NCBI GenBank assembly: GCA_019750915.1
Contig: JAIENY010000074.1
Coordinates: 1-56,403, forward strand
Origin: Xanthobacteraceae bacterium
GTDB lineage: Bacteria; Pseudomonadota; Alphaproteobacteria; Rhizobiales; Xanthobacteraceae
DNA length: 56,403 bases
Direction: 5' to 3'
The notes under the pieces were generated by a model. That model ran no database searches and was not told where the DNA came from. It saw nothing but the letters and a program-made list of their open reading frames with translations. This document shows positions 54,189 through 56,403 of the stretch, piece by piece. A program made the position numbers and the translations under genes. The stretch's first letter is position 1. Each line of letters begins with the position of its first letter.

Positions 54189-54513
54189 CGCGAAGAAGCG
54201 CAGCGGCGCGCCGGGGCGCTCCTTCGCTGGCTCAATTTCCGAGCGGCTCTGGTCGCTGCCACCATCCACTTTTTCGGGTGACGAGCAGCAGCGGGTCAAC
54301 ATCGCACGAGGCTTCATCTCCAGTCTTTTCGTTCTGTTGCTTGATGAAGCGACCGCATCGCTGGACGCGGCCAATCTTGCTGTCGTAATCTAACTGGTGA
54401 CGGAAAAGAAACGTGCCAATGTCGCTATGCTCGCCATCGTTTCTGATGACGAGGTGCGGGAAAAAATCTCTGACCGACTGATCGACGTCGCCACATTCGC
54501 CGGGGCGGCATGA
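54189..54513 (+). pseudogene. phnL: 3' remnant of phnL (C-P lyase ABC-type ATPase)
   Basis: Readable pieces are [16 protein letters not shown], then after a frameshift near 54235 [13 protein letters not shown] and [20 protein letters not shown], then [19 protein letters not shown] and an in-frame TAA at 54391. The same frame goes on to VREKISDRLIDVATFAGAA and stops at TGA 54511-54513, overlapping the phnM start. Signature and Walker B are changed from the usual SGGEQQR and LDEPTASLD. The Walker A half is missing. Confidence 0.85.
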
Positions 54514-55682
54514 TGAAAGATGAAACCGTGAAATTATTCGACGAAACCATCATCGGAAATGCCAAAGTCGTTCTCGCCGATCGAATTATCGAGCGAGGCT
54601 GGATTGCCTGCGCTAACGGACGTATCAGCGAATTTGGCGAAGGCACCGCACCTTCCGGCGCAATCGATGCCGATGGCGATCTCGTGATGCCGGGGCTGGT
54701 CGAACTGCACACCGATCATCTCGAAATGCATTTCGTGCCACGTCCAAAAGTGCATTGGGATCCCGTCGCGGCGGTCGTCTCTTACGACGGACAGCTCGCC
54801 GTCAGCGGCATCACCACCGTGCTGGATTCCCTCCGCGTCTGGAATGAGCCAGAAGTCGAGGAAGCGGCCGGGCAAGCCCCGCTTCTTGCCGAGGCAATCG
54901 CAACTGCGCGGGACGCCAACATCCTGCGCGCGGATCATTTTCTACATCTGCGTTGCGAAATTCCGATGCCGGATGTTGTTGACGAGGCGAAAAAGCTCAT
55001 CGGCCGCCCCGGCGTGCGGCTGATGTCATTGATGGATCACACGCCCGGACAGCGTCAGTTTCGCGACGAGAGCAAGTTGCGCGATTATTACCGTGGTAAG
55101 GGCTCTGGAAAAACGGATGCGGAGCTCGACGTTATCTTCGCTCGCCGGGTTGAGCTTCAAAAGACCTATGCTCGTTCCAATACGCGCGAAATCGTCTCGC
55201 TGGCACAGGCATACAATATCTCGCTCGCCAGCCACGACGACACAACCGCTGCCAATGTTGCGGACGCGGTTCGTGACAAGGTCGCGGTGGCCGAATTTCC
55301 GACGACGTTGGAGGCCGCACAGGGTTTGCACATGGCCGGCATCGGAATACTGATGGGTGCACCGAACGTCGTGCGCGGCGGATCGCACTCCGGCAACATC
55401 GCCGCCGTCGATCTCGCGCGCGAAGGACTGCTTGATATTCTGTCGTCCGATTACGTTCCATCAAGCCTGCTGATGGGTGCGCTTCAACTTCCGAAACGTG
55501 TCCCGGGCATCAGCCTCGCCGCCGCCGTGCGGACAGTCACGAAGCAGCCCGCTGACGCGGTTGGCTTGACCGATCGGGGCGAAATTTCTACCGGCAAGCG
55601 TGCCGACCTGATCCGCGTGCACATGGCAGGTGATCTTCCGGCCGTGCGAAGCGTATGGCGCGAAGGACACCGCGTCGCATGA
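54510..55682 (+). CDS. phnM: PhnM, alpha-D-ribose 1-methylphosphonate 5-triphosphate diphosphatase
   Basis: 390 residues, intact. Metal-binding HTDHLE at about 67-72; LMSLMDHTPGQRQFRD, LASHDDTTAANVADAV, AEFPTTLEAAQGLHMAG and NVVRGGSHSGNIAAVDLA are family motifs, and the end KRADLIRV is canonical. It removes pyrophosphate from the triphosphate intermediate of C-P lyase. The ATG overlaps the stop of the phnL remnant, so it was in a phn operon, but phnGHIJK are not in this window. Confidence 0.93.
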   Translation: MMKDETVKLFDETIIGNAKVVLADRIIERGWIACANGRISEFGEGTAPSGAIDADGDLVMPGLVELHTDHLEMHFVPRPKVHWDPVAAVVSYDGQLAVSGITTVLDSLRVWNEPEVEEAAGQAPLLAEAIATARDANILRADHFLHLRCEIPMPDVVDEAKKLIGRPGVRLMSLMDHTPGQRQFRDESKLRDYYRGKGSGKTDAELDVIFARRVELQKTYARSNTREIVSLAQAYNISLASHDDTTAANVADAVRDKVAVAEFPTTLEAAQGLHMAGIGILMGAPNVVRGGSHSGNIAAVDLAREGLLDILSSDYVPSSLLMGALQLPKRVPGISLAAAVRTVTKQPADAVGLTDRGEISTGKRADLIRVHMAGDLPAVRSVWREGHRVA

Positions 55683-56257
55683 CCTCACCAGGTCCGGCAG
55701 TTGCGCCACAAGCCGAGAAAATCGGGCCAGGGCGGCTGATCCTTGTCGTCGGACCAAGCGGTGCGGGGAAAGATACGCTGATCGGCTTCGTCAAAGCGGC
55801 GTGCCGGACCGATAGCACCATCGTCTTTCCGAGACGCATCGTCACGCGCGAGGCATCTTCGTTCGAAGATAACGATTGCATTTCGACCACCGACTTCGAC
55901 AACGCCGTTTCAAACGGGCGTTTTTCTTTGCACTGGCAGGCGCACGGGCTGCAGTACGCTCTACCCGGTTCGATGTTGAGCGATATTTGCACTGGCCGAA
56001 CAGTTGTCGCCAACGTCTCAAGGACCGTCGTCGCCAGATTGCGCGACCTTTATCAAAGCGTCACGGTTGTTCTGGTGACCGCCCCGCCCGACGTTCGGGC
56101 CGCAAGGCTTGTGGGCCGCGCGAGGACGAGCGATGGGAACATTACGGACCGACTGGAGCGCGCCGTTGACGTTCACCCGGACGCAATCATTCATAATGTC
56201 GGGCCGATCGATCAAAACGGCCGCGATCTTATGCAGATTGTAACCGGCGAACGGTAA
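55679..56257 (+). CDS. phnN: PhnN, ribose 1,5-bisphosphate phosphokinase
   Basis: 192 residues from ATG at 55679, overlapping the phnM stop (ATGA). Walker A is VVGPSGAGKDTLIG at about 23-36; RRIVTREASSFEDNDCIS, FSLHWQAHGLQYALP and VVLVTAPPDVRAARLVGRAR match the guanylate-kinase-like PhnN family. It makes PRPP in the last part of phosphonate use. Intact, though the C-P lyase core genes are missing. Confidence 0.92.
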   Translation: MTSPGPAVAPQAEKIGPGRLILVVGPSGAGKDTLIGFVKAACRTDSTIVFPRRIVTREASSFEDNDCISTTDFDNAVSNGRFSLHWQAHGLQYALPGSMLSDICTGRTVVANVSRTVVARLRDLYQSVTVVLVTAPPDVRAARLVGRARTSDGNITDRLERAVDVHPDAIIHNVGPIDQNGRDLMQIVTGER

Positions 56258-56325
56258 CTACGCAGCATGTGCCGCCGAACCTATCCGATGCGCGTCACAG
56301 GCGGTTGATTGGAGAGATTCCGGAT

Positions 56326-56401
56326 TGGTGGGCCCGGCAGGACTCGAACCTGCAACCAGACCGTTATGAGCGGTCGGCTCTAACCATTGAGCTACAGGCC
56401 C
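56326..56401 (-). tRNA. tRNA with CAT anticodon, probably tRNA-Ile2 (k2C-modified)
   Basis: 76 bases with encoded CCA; acceptor GGGCCTG pairs with CGGGCCC (one G-T pair). The anticodon loop CTCATAA sits on the GACCG/CGGTC stem, and the T-arm is GGTTCGAGTCC. CAT could be Met or Ile2. The CTCATAA loop and the body resemble proteobacterial Ile2(CAU) more than elongator Met. Confidence 0.85.
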
Positions 56402-56403
56402 CC

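Noticed and set aside
54145..54393. A short 82-codon frame with an ABC signature as a real gene
   Set aside because: It is only the C-terminal part of PhnL, without Walker A, with a nonsense codon at 54391 and readable sequence continuing after it; annotated as pseudogene.
56326..56401. tRNA with CAT anticodon as elongator tRNA-Met
   Set aside because: Possible, but the CTCATAA loop and overall body resemble tRNA-Ile2 more; a tRNA model search would settle it.
1..56403. Insertion sequences, integrases, phage genes or CRISPR arrays
   Set aside because: None was recognised by reading both strands, even next to the two deletion scars; the deletions seem not to be marked by a mobile element within this window.

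Overview
The window looks like a chromosomal segment from an alphaproteobacterium of the Hyphomicrobiales, most likely a Bradyrhizobium/Afipia/Rhodopseudomonas relative. The grounds are GC-rich coding bias, a perfect FixK/FNR box, several ABC-type catabolic operons typical of that family, a selenocysteine formate dehydrogenase-N cluster and tRNA types. This is judged by eye, without database searches.

Layout. 1-930: start of a cytochrome b561-type gene and a secreted PRC-barrel protein. 932-7678: mtnP, a large membrane protein, and a four-gene operon (PLP trans-sulfuration-type enzyme, TIGR04282 transferase, GT2 glycosyltransferase, Zn-ribbon-containing sugar epimerase). 8.3-21 kb: two same-strand import/catabolism operons. 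One is LivGFHM + carboxymuconolactone-decarboxylase-like protein + LivJ-type binding protein + LLM monooxygenase + flavin reductase. The other is a NitT/TauT-type ABC transporter + a double-domain nitrilase + LysR. 21-28 kb: a HAD protein, then RidA-MOSC-ferredoxin-type reductase, an MFS transporter, an XRE-cupin regulator and a DJ-1/PfpI protein, linked by recurring TAGTGGA/TCCACTA palindromes. 28-37.9 kb: a ten-gene operon (GntR, ABC transporter, MDR oxidoreductase, thioesterase, VOC protein, acyl-CoA ligase, Cds1-like enzyme, gamma-glutamyltransferase). 38.1-38.5 kb: a deletion scar in which the start of cydA is joined to the end of cydB, with the small DUF2474 gene intact. 38.9-49.7 kb: the selenocysteine block (fdhA with in-frame TGA and SECIS hairpin, fdhB, fdhC, fdhE, selD; opposite strand selA, selB, tRNA-Sec, a small conserved-looking protein). 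50-52.7 kb: asparaginase, universal stress protein and a CBS-BON protein around a FixK box. 52.8-56.4 kb: a decayed C-P lyase locus. phnM, phnN and the DUF1045 gene look intact, a phnL remnant and a frameshifted second phnM-like gene remain, the core phnGHIJK is absent, and a tRNA-Ile2 closes the window.

How it works together. The selenocysteine block is self-contained: SelD makes selenophosphate, SelA charges tRNA-Sec, SelB delivers it at the SECIS in fdhA, and FdhE helps assemble the periplasmic formate dehydrogenase. The catabolic operons each pair a transporter with oxidative or hydrolytic enzymes and a local regulator; their substrates cannot be read from sequence. The locus shows two separate gene-loss scars (cydAB and phn), which suggests pruning of a microaerobic oxidase and of phosphonate use in this strain.

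The most promising less-described pieces are the RidA/MOSC/reductase set with its shared palindromic operators, the nitrilase whose second domain has lost its catalytic cysteine, the selB reading frame that runs through half of tRNA-Sec, and the two deletion scars.
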